A stretch of 64,000 nucleotides of DNA from JAKPQE01 sp041397845 (GCA_041397845.1 JAWKVW010000008.1:1-64000); one strand, 5' to 3'. Shown: positions 32,911-41,818, counted from the stretch's first letter. The notes: a model not told the origin generated them from the sequence alone. Numbers and translations are program-made.

Positions 32911-33935
32911 GGATCGCACTCGTTTCCGACGCCTGGGCGCCGCAGGTCAACGGTGTCGTGCGCACGCTCGAGCGGCTCTGCGAGGAACTGCCGAAGCTTG
33001 GCGTCGACGTCGTACCGCTGACCCCGGCCGAATTCCGCACCATGCCCTGCCCGACCTATCCGGAGATCGCCCTGTCGCTCGCCCGGCCGGCGACGATCGC
33101 CAGACGGCTCGATGCGATCGCCCCGGACCATGTGCACATCGCCACCGAGGGTCCGCTCGGCTTCCTTGCCCGTCGCTGGGCGATCCGCAACAACCACCGC
33201 TTCACGACGAGCTTCCACACCCGCTTCCCGGAATATCTCGCCGCCCGCTTTCCCGTGCCCGAGCGCCTGACTTACGCGGTGCTGCGCCGTTTCCACAACG
33301 CCGCTGCCGGCTGCATGGTGTCGACGAAGAGCTTTGCCGACGAATTGGCCGCCCGCGGCTTCCTGCATCTGATGCCCTGGTCGCGCGGCGTCGACATCGA
33401 CCTCTTCCGGCCGCGGCCGGAGCTTGAGCGCACCCTGCCGGGTCCGGTCTTCCTCTATGTCGGCCGTGTCGCGGTGGAAAAGAATATCGAGGCTTTTCTG
33501 GCACTTGACCTTCCCGGAACAAAGCTCGTGGTCGGCGACGGCCCGGCCCGCAACGAGCTCGAGACACGCTATCCGGACGTCATATTTGCCGGCAAAAAGG
33601 AAGGTGAGGAACTCGCGAGGCTATACGCCTCGGCCGATGTCTTCGTCTTCCCGAGCCTCACCGACACGTTCGGCATCGTCCTGCTCGAGGCCCTCGCCTC
33701 GGGTCTTCCGATCGCCGCCTATCCGGTGACCGGGCCCATCGATGTCGTCGGGGATACCGGCACCGGCGTCCTCGACGCCGATCTTCGCAAGGCCGCCCTT
33801 GCCGCGCTCGACATTTCCGGCGCGCACTGCCGCGCCCATGCCAGCGGCTACACCTGGGCGGCCAGCGCCCGCGCCTTCCTCGACAACGCCGTCATCGCCC
33901 ACAATGGCGAGAACCTTGCAGCGAAACTTGGCTAG
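32907..33935 (+). CDS. GT4 glycosyltransferase for phosphorus-free glycolipids (Agt-like)
   Basis: Glycosyltransferase of family 4, 342 residues. The N-terminal GT-B half has VSDAWAPQVNGVVRTLERL and TSFHTRFPEY; the C-terminal half has LYVGRVAVEKNIEAF, VGDGPARNELE and the donor-binding FGIVLLEALASGLPI with the E-x7-E pattern. Relatives are annotated alpha-mannosyltransferase or Agt. Overlap with plcP (ATGA) and the shared PHO box indicate that it glycosylates the diacylglycerol released by PlcP, giving glycosyl- or glucuronosyl-diacylglycerol that replaces phospholipid. The sugar donor cannot be told from sequence. It converges on ureG. Confidence 0.82.
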   Translation: MRIALVSDAWAPQVNGVVRTLERLCEELPKLGVDVVPLTPAEFRTMPCPTYPEIALSLARPATIARRLDAIAPDHVHIATEGPLGFLARRWAIRNNHRFTTSFHTRFPEYLAARFPVPERLTYAVLRRFHNAAAGCMVSTKSFADELAARGFLHLMPWSRGVDIDLFRPRPELERTLPGPVFLYVGRVAVEKNIEAFLALDLPGTKLVVGDGPARNELETRYPDVIFAGKKEGEELARLYASADVFVFPSLTDTFGIVLLEALASGLPIAAYPVTGPIDVVGDTGTGVLDADLRKAALAALDISGAHCRAHASGYTWAASARAFLDNAVIAHNGENLAAKLG

Positions 33936-33974
33936 CGCACTTCCAGGAAAGCGGCAGCGCTCCAGGATCCTGGC

Positions 33975-34592
33975 TCAGGCAAGCCCGCCGGCCGTCTCGA
34001 TGAACTTCACCACCTCGGCAACGCCGACGCCGTTGCGGATGCTGGCAAAGACATAGGGCCGCTCGCCGCGCATCCGTTGCGTGTCGGCTTCCATCACCGC
34101 GAGCGAGGCGCCGACCATCGGCGCAAGGTCGGTCTTGTTGACGACGAGGAAATCCGACCGGGTGATGCCCGGCCCGCCCTTGCGCGGAATTTTCTCGCCG
34201 CCGGCAACATCGATGACATAGATCGTCAGGTCGACCAGCTCCGGCGAGAACGTCGCCGCGAGATTGTCGCCGCCCGATTCGACCAGCACGATGTCGAGGT
34301 CGGGAAACCGCGCCCGCATGTCGGCGATCGCGGCAAGGTTGATCGAGGCATCCTCGCGGATCGCCGTATGCGGACAGCCGCCGGTCTCGACGCCCATGAT
34401 CCGCTCTTCCGGCAACGCTCCGGCCCGGTTGAGAATGAGCGCGTCTTCCTTCGTGTAGATGTCGTTGGTGATCGCGCAGATGTCGTAGCGGTCGCGGAAA
34501 TCCTTGCACAGCGCCTCCATCAGCGCCGTCTTGCCGGAGCCGACCGGTCCGCCGATGCCAACCTTGAGCGGGCCGTTCTGTGATTTCGTCAT
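33975..34592 (-). CDS. ureG: Urease accessory GTPase UreG
   Basis: SIMIBI GTPase of 205 residues that powers nickel delivery into apo-urease with UreD, UreF and UreE. The P-loop GGPVGSGKTALMEALC is at ~14-29, EDASINL and the switch VESGGDNLAATFSPELVD follow, and NKTDL gives guanine specificity. The nickel/zinc-binding CPH motif is present (GGCPHTA). Its start overlaps the end of ureF by four bases. It is the last gene of the urt-ure array. Confidence 0.96.
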   Translation of the reverse strand: MTKSQNGPLKVGIGGPVGSGKTALMEALCKDFRDRYDICAITNDIYTKEDALILNRAGALPEERIMGVETGGCPHTAIREDASINLAAIADMRARFPDLDIVLVESGGDNLAATFSPELVDLTIYVIDVAGGEKIPRKGGPGITRSDFLVVNKTDLAPMVGASLAVMEADTQRMRGERPYVFASIRNGVGVAEVVKFIETAGGLA

Positions 34593-35272
34593 GAGCGGAA
34601 AAGCCTCGTGTACTGGGTTTCGTGACGCATCGACGCGATGTCGGAAAGCACCGTCGCGCCGCCGAGGTCGTCGGGCCCGAGCCCGGCGCTGGCGGCGACA
34701 ACGGTACCGATCGTCTCCTCGAGCGCGGCGAGCGTCGCGATGCCGGCGCTCTGGCCGAGCGGCACGAGCCGCACCCCGGCCGAGACGAGATTGGCGGCAA
34801 AGCCGTGCAGGTAGGCGGCAAGCCCGGCCTCGACCGATATCGCCGATTCGGCAGTCGCCACCGCGACCGCCACCGGATAGGCAATCTGCCCGGAAAAGCG
34901 CTCACCGAGTCCGGCAAGCTGCGGCGCCGGAAAGGCCGTGGCCGTGGCCGCAAGGAAAGCCCGCCCCTGCGCCATCGTCTCGAGCCGGCGTTCCGCCGTC
35001 GGCTGAAAGGCGGCGGCCAGCCCGGCGATGTCGTCGAGCCCGCCGCCGTCGCCCTCCCGGGTCGCCGCATGCGCCGCCCGGAAGAGGATCGCATCCGCCC
35101 GCCCGGCACCATGCAGGAGCACGCCCTGCAGCCAGGAAAGCAGCGTCGCCCCGTCGCTGATTGTCCCCTCCTCGACCGCCCATTCAAGCCCATGGCTGTA
35201 GGTATAGGCGCCGACCGGATAGGACGGCGACAGCCAGGTCATCAGCCGAAAGAGGGCGGCCGCGTCGATCAT
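34589..35272 (-). CDS. ureF: Urease accessory protein UreF
   Basis: All-helical nickel-incorporation protein of 227 residues that couples UreG GTP hydrolysis to metallocentre assembly. The N-terminal LMTWLSPSYPVGAYTYSHGLEWAVEEG is characteristic, as is LAAYLHGFAANLVSAGVRLVPLGQ near residues 150-175. It follows ureE by 5 bases and overlaps ureG by four. Length is normal. Confidence 0.95.
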   Translation of the reverse strand: MIDAAALFRLMTWLSPSYPVGAYTYSHGLEWAVEEGTISDGATLLSWLQGVLLHGAGRADAILFRAAHAATREGDGGGLDDIAGLAAAFQPTAERRLETMAQGRAFLAATATAFPAPQLAGLGERFSGQIAYPVAVAVATAESAISVEAGLAAYLHGFAANLVSAGVRLVPLGQSAGIATLAALEETIGTVVAASAGLGPDDLGGATVLSDIASMRHETQYTRLFRS

Positions 35273-35277
35273 CGCAT

Positions 35278-35811
35278 TCAGTCGTGGTGGTGGTGGCCGG
35301 GATGGGAATGGCCATGATGGTGGTGATGATCATGCCCATGATCATGCCCATGATCATGCCCGTGCGCGTGACCATGCTCATGGCCATGCGCATAGGCGCC
35401 GCCTTCCGGATCGAACGGCGCCTCGATCTCGCTGACCGTCCCGCCAAGGCCGACGAGCATGTCGGCGAGCACATGGTCATAGCCGATCAGCAGCCGGTCG
35501 GCGTCGATTGCCGTCGCGACGTGCCGGTTGCCGAGATGCCAGGCAAGGCGCAGCAGGTGATGGCCATCCCGCGCCCGCACCTCGATCAGCCGCTCGGCTG
35601 CCGCGCGCACGAGAACGGCACTGCCGTCGTCGAGCAGCAGCAGGTCGCCGTCGTGCAGCACCTGCGCCTCGGCGAGATCGAGCAGGAAGTCCGTGCCCTT
35701 CTCGCCGGTCATGCGCATCCGCCGCCGGTGCCGGTCGTCCCGCGCAAGAATGACCGTATCGGCCGCCGCGATGTCGCCGCCGCCGGAAAGAACCGCTGTC
35801 GCCCGCCGCAT
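35278..35811 (-). CDS. ureE: Urease accessory nickel chaperone UreE with His-rich tail
   Basis: Nickel metallochaperone of 177 residues. The core has LDLAEAQVLHDGDLLLLDDG and the conserved LAWHLGNRHVATAIDADRLLIGYDHVLADML. The tail after residue ~143 is very rich in His, with repeated HGHDHGHDHGHDH patterns, and should store several nickel ions. I chose the ATG at 35811, which has AAGGGG five bases upstream; a GTG two codons earlier is possible. Repetitive codons in the tail make it prone to length variation. Confidence 0.93.
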   Translation of the reverse strand: MRRATAVLSGGGDIAAADTVILARDDRHRRRMRMTGEKGTDFLLDLAEAQVLHDGDLLLLDDGSAVLVRAAAERLIEVRARDGHHLLRLAWHLGNRHVATAIDADRLLIGYDHVLADMLVGLGGTVSEIEAPFDPEGGAYAHGHEHGHAHGHDHGHDHGHDHHHHHGHSHPGHHHHD

Positions 35812-35821
35812 CGCCACCCCT

Positions 35822-37531
35822 TCAGAACAGGAAATAGCGCTGCGCCATCGGCAGGATCTTTGCCGGCTCGCAGGTCAGCAGCACGCCGTCGGCCCGGACT
35901 TCATAGGTTTCCGGATCGACCGAGATCGACGGTGTCGCATCGTTGAGCAGCATCGAGGCCTTGGAGATGTCGCGGGTGTTGCGCACCGCGATGAGCTGCT
36001 TGGCAACGCCGAGCCGCCCGGCAAGGCCGGCATCGATCGCCGCCTGCGACACGAAGGTCACCGTCGAGGAGGCAATCGCCCGCCCGAAGGCCGCGAACAT
36101 CGGCCGGTAGTGCACCGGCTGCGGCGTCGGGATCGAGGCGTTCGGATCGCCCATCGGCGCGGCCGCGATCGATCCGCCGGTCAGCACCAGATCCGGCTTC
36201 ACCCCGAAGAAGGCCGGCGACCAGACGACGAGATCGGCCCGCTTGCCGACCTCGACCGAGCCGATCTCGTGGCCGATGCCGTGGGCTATCGCCGGATTGA
36301 TGGTGTACTTGGCGATATAGCGGCGCACCCGGAAATTGTCGTTGTCGCCGCGCTCCTCGGCAAGCGCACCACGCTGCCGCTTCATCTTGTCCGCCGTCTG
36401 CCAGGTGCGGATGATCACCTCGCCGACCCGGCCCATCGCCTGGCTGTCGGAGGAGATGATCGAGAACGCCCCCATGTCGTGCAGGATGTCCTCGGCCGCG
36501 ATCGTCTCGCGCCGGATCCGGCTTTCGGCGAAGGCGACGTCCTCGGGAATGCCGGCGTCGAGATGATGGCAGACCATCAGCATGTCGAGGTGTTCCTCGA
36601 TCGTGTTGACGGTGTAGGGCCGCGTCGGATTGGTCGAGGACGGAATGACGTTCGGCAGGCCGCAGACCCGGATGATGTCCGGCGCATGGCCGCCGCCCGC
36701 CCCTTCCGTGTGGAAGGCGTGGATCGTGCGTCCCTTGAAGGCGGCGATGGTGTCCTCGACGAAGCCGGATTCGTTCAGCGTGTCGGTGTGGATCATCACC
36801 TGCACGTCGAGATCGTCGGCAACCGACAGGCAGCAGTCGATCGCCGCCGGCGTCGTGCCCCAGTCCTCGTGCAGCTTCAGCGCCGCCGCCCCCGCCATCA
36901 CCTGCTCGATGAGGCCCTGCGGCCGCGAGGCGTTGCCCTTGCCGGCGAAGGCAAGGTTCATCGGCAGCCCGTCCGCCGCCTCGATCATCCGCGCCATGTG
37001 CCAGGGGCCGGGCGTGCAGGTGGTGGCGTTGGTGCCGGTCGCCGGGCCGGTGCCGCCGCCGAGCATCGTGGTGACGCCCGAGTGCAGCGCCTCGTCGACC
37101 TGCTGCGGACAGATGAAATGGATATGCGCGTCGAAGCCGCCGGCCGTGACGATCTTGCCCTCGCCGGCGATCGCCTCGGTCCCGGGCCCGACGATGATCG
37201 TCACGCCCGGCTGCACATCCGGATTGCCGGCCTTGCCGATGCCGGCGATCCGGCCGTCGCGGATGCCGATATCGGCCTTGTAGATGCCGGCATGGTCGAT
37301 GACGAGGGCATTGGTGATGACCGTGTCGACGGCGCCCTCGGCGCGCGTCGCCTGCGACTGGCCCATGCCGTCGCGAATGACCTTGCCGCCGCCGAACTTC
37401 ACCTCCTCGCCATAGGTGGTGAAGTCCTTCTCGACCTCGACGAAGAGCTCGGTGTCGGCAAGCCGTACCTTGTCGCCGACCGTCGGGCCGAACATGTCGG
37501 CATAGGCGGCGCGCGAAATCCTGAAAGCCAT
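35822..37531 (-). CDS. ureC: Urease alpha subunit UreC
   Basis: Catalytic subunit of 569 residues hydrolysing urea to ammonia and carbamate. All key residues are visible: nickel-binding His pair in GFDAHIHFICPQQ, the carbamylated Lys in AALKLHEDWG, His in MIHTDTLNESGF and HTEGAGGGHAPDI, the flap CHHLDAGIPED with its Cys and catalytic His, and Asp in IISSDSQAMGR. The C-terminus (KILPMAQRYFLF) is normal. The start ATG overlaps the ureB stop (TGATG). No truncation or odd residue is seen. Confidence 0.97.
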   Translation of the reverse strand: MAFRISRAAYADMFGPTVGDKVRLADTELFVEVEKDFTTYGEEVKFGGGKVIRDGMGQSQATRAEGAVDTVITNALVIDHAGIYKADIGIRDGRIAGIGKAGNPDVQPGVTIIVGPGTEAIAGEGKIVTAGGFDAHIHFICPQQVDEALHSGVTTMLGGGTGPATGTNATTCTPGPWHMARMIEAADGLPMNLAFAGKGNASRPQGLIEQVMAGAAALKLHEDWGTTPAAIDCCLSVADDLDVQVMIHTDTLNESGFVEDTIAAFKGRTIHAFHTEGAGGGHAPDIIRVCGLPNVIPSSTNPTRPYTVNTIEEHLDMLMVCHHLDAGIPEDVAFAESRIRRETIAAEDILHDMGAFSIISSDSQAMGRVGEVIIRTWQTADKMKRQRGALAEERGDNDNFRVRRYIAKYTINPAIAHGIGHEIGSVEVGKRADLVVWSPAFFGVKPDLVLTGGSIAAAPMGDPNASIPTPQPVHYRPMFAAFGRAIASSTVTFVSQAAIDAGLAGRLGVAKQLIAVRNTRDISKASMLLNDATPSISVDPETYEVRADGVLLTCEPAKILPMAQRYFLF

Positions 37532-37839
37532 CAGTCGAGCCCTCCCATCACCGAGCCGCGAAAGCCGTAGACCTTGCGCGCGCCGGAGAACGGCACCAGC
37601 CGCACCTCGCGCGCCTGGCCCGGCTCGAAGCGCACCGCCGTGCCGGCGGCGATGTCGAGGCGCATGCCGCGCGCCTTTTCCCGCTCGAACGACAGCGCGC
37701 TGTTCGTCTCGAAGAAATGATAATGGCTGCCGACCTGGATCGGCCGGTCACCGGTATTGGCGACCTTCAGCGTCACCGTCGGCTGGCCGGCGTTGAGTTC
37801 CAGCTCGCCCGCGGCCGCGATGATTTCACCGGGGATCAT
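37531..37839 (-). CDS. ureB: Urease beta subunit UreB
   Basis: Structural beta subunit of 102 residues. It starts MIPGEIIAAAGELELNAG and carries the conserved VANTGDRPIQVGSHYHFFETN and GTAVRFEPGQAREVRLVPF. It is a separate gene from ureA, as usual outside Helicobacter. It overlaps the preceding small membrane-protein gene by 14 bases and ureC by one base. Confidence 0.96.
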   Translation of the reverse strand: MIPGEIIAAAGELELNAGQPTVTLKVANTGDRPIQVGSHYHFFETNSALSFEREKARGMRLDIAAGTAVRFEPGQAREVRLVPFSGARKVYGFRGSVMGGLD

Positions 37840-38026
37840 CGTTGTCTCCCTCGGCGCGGCGGCTGCGGCGAAGGCCGAGGAGGAAGGCGCCGGCCATGGC
37901 CGCGATCAGCAGCACAGCCCCGGCAAGACCCCAGTCGACATGCGGATGGGCGTGCGCGACGAAGGTCTCGTGCGCCGCTGCCGGCATCGTCGTCAGTGCG
38001 AGCATGGCAAGGGTTCTCAGGAACAT
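37826..38026 (-). CDS. Small secreted or membrane protein inside the urease operon
   Basis: Protein of 66 residues between ureA and ureB, family not recognised. An N-terminal hydrophobic segment (LRTLAMLALTTMPAAA) resembles a signal peptide; the next part is His-rich (HETFVAHAHPHVDWG) and is followed by a transmembrane helix (LAGAVLLIAAMAGAFLLGL) and a basic/acidic tail. GGGAGG lies 8 bases before the ATG at 38026. The His residues would face the periplasm and might bind nickel or zinc. Small ORFs at this spot occur in other rhizobial urease operons, but I know no assigned function. Overlap with ureB indicates coupled translation. Confidence 0.7.
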   Translation of the reverse strand: MFLRTLAMLALTTMPAAAHETFVAHAHPHVDWGLAGAVLLIAAMAGAFLLGLRRSRRAEGDNDDPR

Positions 38027-38043
38027 CGCATTTCCCTCCCGGT

Positions 38044-38346
38044 TCAACGGATCGGATGGTGGACGGTCACCAGCTTGGTGCCGTCCGGAAAAGTGGCCTC
38101 GACCTGGACGTCGTGGATCATCTCGGCGATCCCCTCCATCACCTGGTCGCGGGAAACGACATGGGCGCCGGCCTCCATCAGCTCGGCGACCGGCCGCCCG
38201 TCGCGGGCGCCCTCCATGACGAAATCGGAAATGAGCGCGATCGCCTCCGGATGGTTCAGCTTGACGCCGCGCTCCAGCCGCCGGCGCGCGACGATCGCTG
38301 CCATGGCGATCAAGAGCTTGTCCTTTTCGCGCTGGGTAAGGTTCAT
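38044..38346 (-). CDS. ureA: Urease gamma subunit UreA
   Basis: Structural gamma subunit of 100 residues: MNLTQREKDKLLIAMAAIV, then RGVKLNHPEAIALISDFVMEGARDG and VEATFPDGTKLVTVHHPI. Normal length. An upstream extension of the frame is only the shadow of ureD. It follows ureD by 13 bases and has a good ribosome binding site. Confidence 0.96.
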   Translation of the reverse strand: MNLTQREKDKLLIAMAAIVARRRLERGVKLNHPEAIALISDFVMEGARDGRPVAELMEAGAHVVSRDQVMEGIAEMIHDVQVEATFPDGTKLVTVHHPIR

Positions 38347-38359
38347 TTCGTTCTCCCGA

Positions 38360-39235
38360 TCAGCAGAACCAGACGCGCGGCAACGGCCGGCCGCGCAGCA
38401 ATGTGAGTAGCCCGATAAGATCGCCGTTGAGCGCCTCCCCGTTCGGCGCCGCCAGCCGGACCACCAGCACCTCGCCGACGAGGCTGGCGCCGGCCGGGCC
38501 GCTCGATCCGGCAAGATGGTCGCGTACCGGCTTGAGAGCCGCCGCCGCGTCCGGCGCTGCCAGCATGACCGTCGCCGTTGCCCGGTATGGGCCGAGCAGC
38601 GCCGGCCCGGAAAGCGCCTCGGCCGCCGCGCCCTCGATCGAAAAGCCGTCGGCAAGGATGAGCCGGCCCTCGCGCCGGACCCGCCAGCTATCCAGCACCC
38701 GCGCCGTCTCCAGCCGCTCGCCCATCGCCTCGCGGCCGAGAACGAGGCTCTCGACGGCAAGCAGCCGGGCCGAACCGGAAAGCGCGACATTGGTCCGCCG
38801 GCAAAGCGCCGAGCGGTCAAAGAGAATCGTCGGCTGCGGCAGCCAGTCGAGCCGCCCGCCATCGCCGACGGCGAGATCGGTGGTGACCACCGCCGTGCCG
38901 CTCGATGCCTTGTAGATCTTCTCGCAGGCCTGTCCCGCAACGCTCGCCGATGCCCCGGCCGCGACATCGACCTCGACCGCGAAGACGTCGCCGCCGGTCA
39001 GACCGCCCGCCGTGTTGATGACGACCGCCTCGAAGGCTCGCCCGTCCTCGCGCGGCAGCCGGATCTTGGCCGCGCCCTCCTGGTAGAAGGTCTGCAGGCC
39101 GGTACCGCCGGCACCGTCCGCCTTGACGCCGAGCCGCGCCCGCCCGCGCGTTCGCTGCGCCGCGTCGGCAGCCTGCCGGATGCCGGGACTTTCCGCCCCG
39201 CCTGCCGCCTCAGACCGTGAGGTGGGATCGAACAT
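38360..39235 (-). CDS. ureD: Urease accessory protein UreD (UreH)
   Basis: Beta-solenoid accessory protein of 291 residues, scaffold for nickel insertion with UreF and UreG. Visible are VVINTAGGLTGGDVFAVEVDV, CEKIYKASSGTAVVTTDL, LPQPTILFDRSALCRRTNV and LVLGREAMGE. The ATG at 39235 lies inside the end of urtE (26-base overlap), which ties the transporter and urease cistrons together. The first ~35 residues are poorly conserved in the family, so the true start could be slightly downstream. Confidence 0.93.
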   Translation of the reverse strand: MFDPTSRSEAAGGAESPGIRQAADAAQRTRGRARLGVKADGAGGTGLQTFYQEGAAKIRLPREDGRAFEAVVINTAGGLTGGDVFAVEVDVAAGASASVAGQACEKIYKASSGTAVVTTDLAVGDGGRLDWLPQPTILFDRSALCRRTNVALSGSARLLAVESLVLGREAMGERLETARVLDSWRVRREGRLILADGFSIEGAAAEALSGPALLGPYRATATVMLAAPDAAAALKPVRDHLAGSSGPAGASLVGEVLVVRLAAPNGEALNGDLIGLLTLLRGRPLPRVWFC

Positions 39236-39905
39236 CGGCTTCCACCATTCCCGCCTTTTCGCCGGAGAGCACCACTTCGCCGCGGTCCATCACCGCGAAG
39301 GTATCGGCAAGGTCGCGGGCGAACTCGAAATACTGTTCGACCAGCAGGATGGCCATGTCGCCGCGATCGCGCAACCACGAGATTGCCCGGCCGATGTCCT
39401 TGATGATCGACGGCTGGATGCCTTCCGTCGGCTCGTCGAGAACGAGCAGGCGCGGCCGCGTCACCAGCGCCCGGCCGATCGCCAGTTGCTGCTGCTGGCC
39501 GCCGGAAAGATCGCCGCCGCGCCGGCCGAGCATGTCGGACAGCACCGGGAAGAGCTCGAACACCGAATCGGGGATCGTCCGGTCGGCCCGCTTCAGCGGC
39601 GCGAACCCGGTTTCGAGGTTTTCCTTCACCGTCAGAAGCGGAAAGATCTCGCGCCCCTGCGGCACATAGGCGATGCCGCGCCGCGCCCGGTCATAGGGCC
39701 GCGTCTTCTCGATCGCCTGTTCTTCCCAGACGATGCGCCCGCCGGAAATGCCGTGCTGGCCTACGATGGCCTTCAGAAGCGAGGTCTTGCCGACGCCGTT
39801 GCGCCCGAGCACGCAGGTCACCTTGCCCGGCTCGGCAACGAGCGAGACGGATTTCAGGGCCTGCGAGGCGCCGTAGTGCAGATCGATGTTTTCGACGGAA
39901 AGCAT
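39210..39905 (-). CDS. urtE: Urea ABC transporter ATP-binding protein UrtE
   Basis: ATPase of 231 residues, second nucleotide-binding subunit of the urea importer. Walker A VLGRNGVGKTSLLKAI, signature LSGGQQQQLAIGRALV, Walker B LLVLDEPTEGIQPSII with the UrtE-typical EGIQP. Canonical Lys is present, unlike LivF of this window. It starts 3 bases after urtD and overlaps ureD. Confidence 0.95.
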   Translation of the reverse strand: MLSVENIDLHYGASQALKSVSLVAEPGKVTCVLGRNGVGKTSLLKAIVGQHGISGGRIVWEEQAIEKTRPYDRARRGIAYVPQGREIFPLLTVKENLETGFAPLKRADRTIPDSVFELFPVLSDMLGRRGGDLSGGQQQQLAIGRALVTRPRLLVLDEPTEGIQPSIIKDIGRAISWLRDRGDMAILLVEQYFEFARDLADTFAVMDRGEVVLSGEKAGMVEADVRSHLTV

Positions 39906-39908
39906 GGT

Positions 39909-40661
39909 TCAGCGCCCCAGATAGACTTCGATGACCCGGTGGTCGGCGCTGACCACGTCGAGCGGCCCCTCGGCGAGCACCGAGCCCTCGTGCAGCACGG
40001 TGACCTTGACGCCGAGATCGCGCACGAAGGTCATGTCGTGCTCGACGACAACGACCGATTTCTCGCGGGCGATGTCGCGCAGCAATTCCGCCGTCGCCGC
40101 CGTCTCGGCATCGGTCATGCCGGCCGCCGGTTCGTCGACGAGCAGGAGCTTCGGCTCCTGGGCGAGCAGCATGCCGATTTCCAGCCACTGCTTCTGGCCG
40201 TGCGACAGGTCCGCCGCCTTCATGTTGCGTTTGTCCGCAAGCCGGATGGTGGTGAGGATTTCCTCGATCCGGTCGCGTTCGGCGCCGCTCAGCAGGTGAA
40301 ACAGTGCCGCGAACGTCCCTCGCGGCGCTTTCAGCGACAGGGCAATGTTGTCGGCGACCGTATGGCTTTCGAACACCGTCGGCTTCTGGAACTTGCGGCC
40401 GATGCCGAGCTCCGCGATCGCCGCCTCGTCGAGCTCGGTCAGGTCCGTCTCGGCGTTGAAGACGACGACGCCGTCGTCCGGCCGCGTCTTGCCGGTGATG
40501 ACATCCATCATCGTCGTCTTGCCGGCGCCGTTCGGGCCGATGATTGCCCGCATTTCGCCCGGCTCGATGACCAGCGACAGGGAGTTCAGCGCCCGGAATC
40601 CGTCGAACGAGACGGTGACGCCGTCGAGATAGAGAAGCGATCCGATCGCGCGGCCATCCAT
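39909..40661 (-). CDS. urtD: Urea ABC transporter ATP-binding protein UrtD
   Basis: ATPase of 250 residues. Walker A IIGPNGAGKTTMMDVITGKTRPD, signature region LSHGQKQWLEIGMLLAQ (the HGQKQ form is typical of UrtD), Walker B LLLVDEPAAGMTDAE. I chose the ATG at 40661 (MDGRAIGSLLYLDGVTVSF); longer in-frame starts lie inside urtC. It lies 5 bases after the urtC stop. Confidence 0.95.
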   Translation of the reverse strand: MDGRAIGSLLYLDGVTVSFDGFRALNSLSLVIEPGEMRAIIGPNGAGKTTMMDVITGKTRPDDGVVVFNAETDLTELDEAAIAELGIGRKFQKPTVFESHTVADNIALSLKAPRGTFAALFHLLSGAERDRIEEILTTIRLADKRNMKAADLSHGQKQWLEIGMLLAQEPKLLLVDEPAAGMTDAETAATAELLRDIAREKSVVVVEHDMTFVRDLGVKVTVLHEGSVLAEGPLDVVSADHRVIEVYLGR

Positions 40662-40666
40662 CGATC

Positions 40667-41818
40667 TTACTCCGCCGGCTGGGGCTTCAGGGTGTCGGTG
40701 CCGGCGTCGTCGCTCGCCGCCGGCGCCGGACGGCGCCGCACGAGATCGGCAAGGGTGCCGACGATGCCCTTCGGCAGGAACAATGTGACGACGACGAAAA
40801 GGCCGCCAAGGGCGAACAGCCAGAGCTCCGGCAGCGCGCCGGTGAACCAGGTCTTGCCAAAATTGACCGCGATCGCGCCGATCAGCGCCCCGACGAGCGT
40901 GCCCCGGCCGCCGACGGCCACCCAGATCACCGTTTCGATCGAGTTGGCCGGCGCGAACTCGCCCGGATTGATGATGCCGACCTGCGGCACGTAGAGGGCG
41001 CCGGCAACGCCCGCCATCATCGCCGACAACGTCCACACGAACAGCTTGTAGTTCTCGACCCGGTAGCCGAGGAACCGCGTCCGGCTCTCCGCATCGCGCA
41101 CCCCGACCAGCACCTTGCCGAACTTCGAGTTGACGACGAAGGTGGCGATGAGGAACCAGAAGGCGAGCATCACCGCCGTCGCCGCGAACAGCGCCCCGCG
41201 CGTCGCACCCGCCTGGATGTCGAAGCCGAGAATGTCCTTGAAATCGGTGAGGCCGTTATTGCCGCCAAAGCCCATGTCGTTGCGGAAGAAGGCGAGCATC
41301 AGCGCGAACGTCATCGCCTGGGTGATGATCGACAGGTAGACGCCGGTCACCCGGCTGCGGAAGGCGAACCAGCCGAAGATGAAGGCGAGCAGGCCCGGCA
41401 CGATGAGGATCATCGGCGCGGCGAACCAGAAACTGTCGAAGCCGTACCAGTACCAGGGCAGTTCCTTCCAGTTGAGGAACACCATGAAATCCGGCAGCAG
41501 CGGATTGCCGTAGACACCGCGCGACCCGATCTGGCGCATCAGGTACATGCCCATGACGTAGCCGCCAAGGGCGAAGAATGCCCCGTGGCCGAGCGACAGG
41601 ATGCCGGCAAAGCCCCAGACGAGGTCGACCGACAGCGCCAGCAGGGCAAAGGAAAGATACTTGCCCATCAGCGCCACCATGTAGGTCGGCACATGCAGCG
41701 GATGGTCCGTCGGCAGCATCAGGTTGAGCGCCGGCACGGCGCCCGCGACGATGAGCAGCACGGCAACGACGATGATCGCGCGGCTGTCGAGGCGCTCGAT
41801 GAGATAGCGCGAGATCAT
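40667..41818 (-). CDS. urtC: Urea ABC transporter permease UrtC
   Basis: Permease of 383 residues with about ten hydrophobic helices. The LivM-like GFAGILSLGHGAFFALGGYVMGMY lies near residues 68-91, and the UrtC-typical long periplasmic loop (LPWYWYGFDSFWF) follows. The cytoplasmic loop FGKVLVGVRDAESRTRFLGYR contacts the ATPases. The start at 41818 overlaps the urtB end by four bases. The C-terminus has a short Pro/Ala-rich tail. Confidence 0.94.
   Translation of the reverse strand: MISRYLIERLDSRAIIVVAVLLIVAGAVPALNLMLPTDHPLHVPTYMVALMGKYLSFALLALSVDLVWGFAGILSLGHGAFFALGGYVMGMYLMRQIGSRGVYGNPLLPDFMVFLNWKELPWYWYGFDSFWFAAPMILIVPGLLAFIFGWFAFRSRVTGVYLSIITQAMTFALMLAFFRNDMGFGGNNGLTDFKDILGFDIQAGATRGALFAATAVMLAFWFLIATFVVNSKFGKVLVGVRDAESRTRFLGYRVENYKLFVWTLSAMMAGVAGALYVPQVGIINPGEFAPANSIETVIWVAVGGRGTLVGALIGAIAVNFGKTWFTGALPELWLFALGGLFVVVTLFLPKGIVGTLADLVRRRPAPAASDDAGTDTLKPQPAE

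Noticed and set aside
33948..33975. Rho-independent terminator between agt and ureG
   Set aside because: CCAGGATCCTGG is palindromic but leaves no room for a loop, and no T-run follows on either strand.
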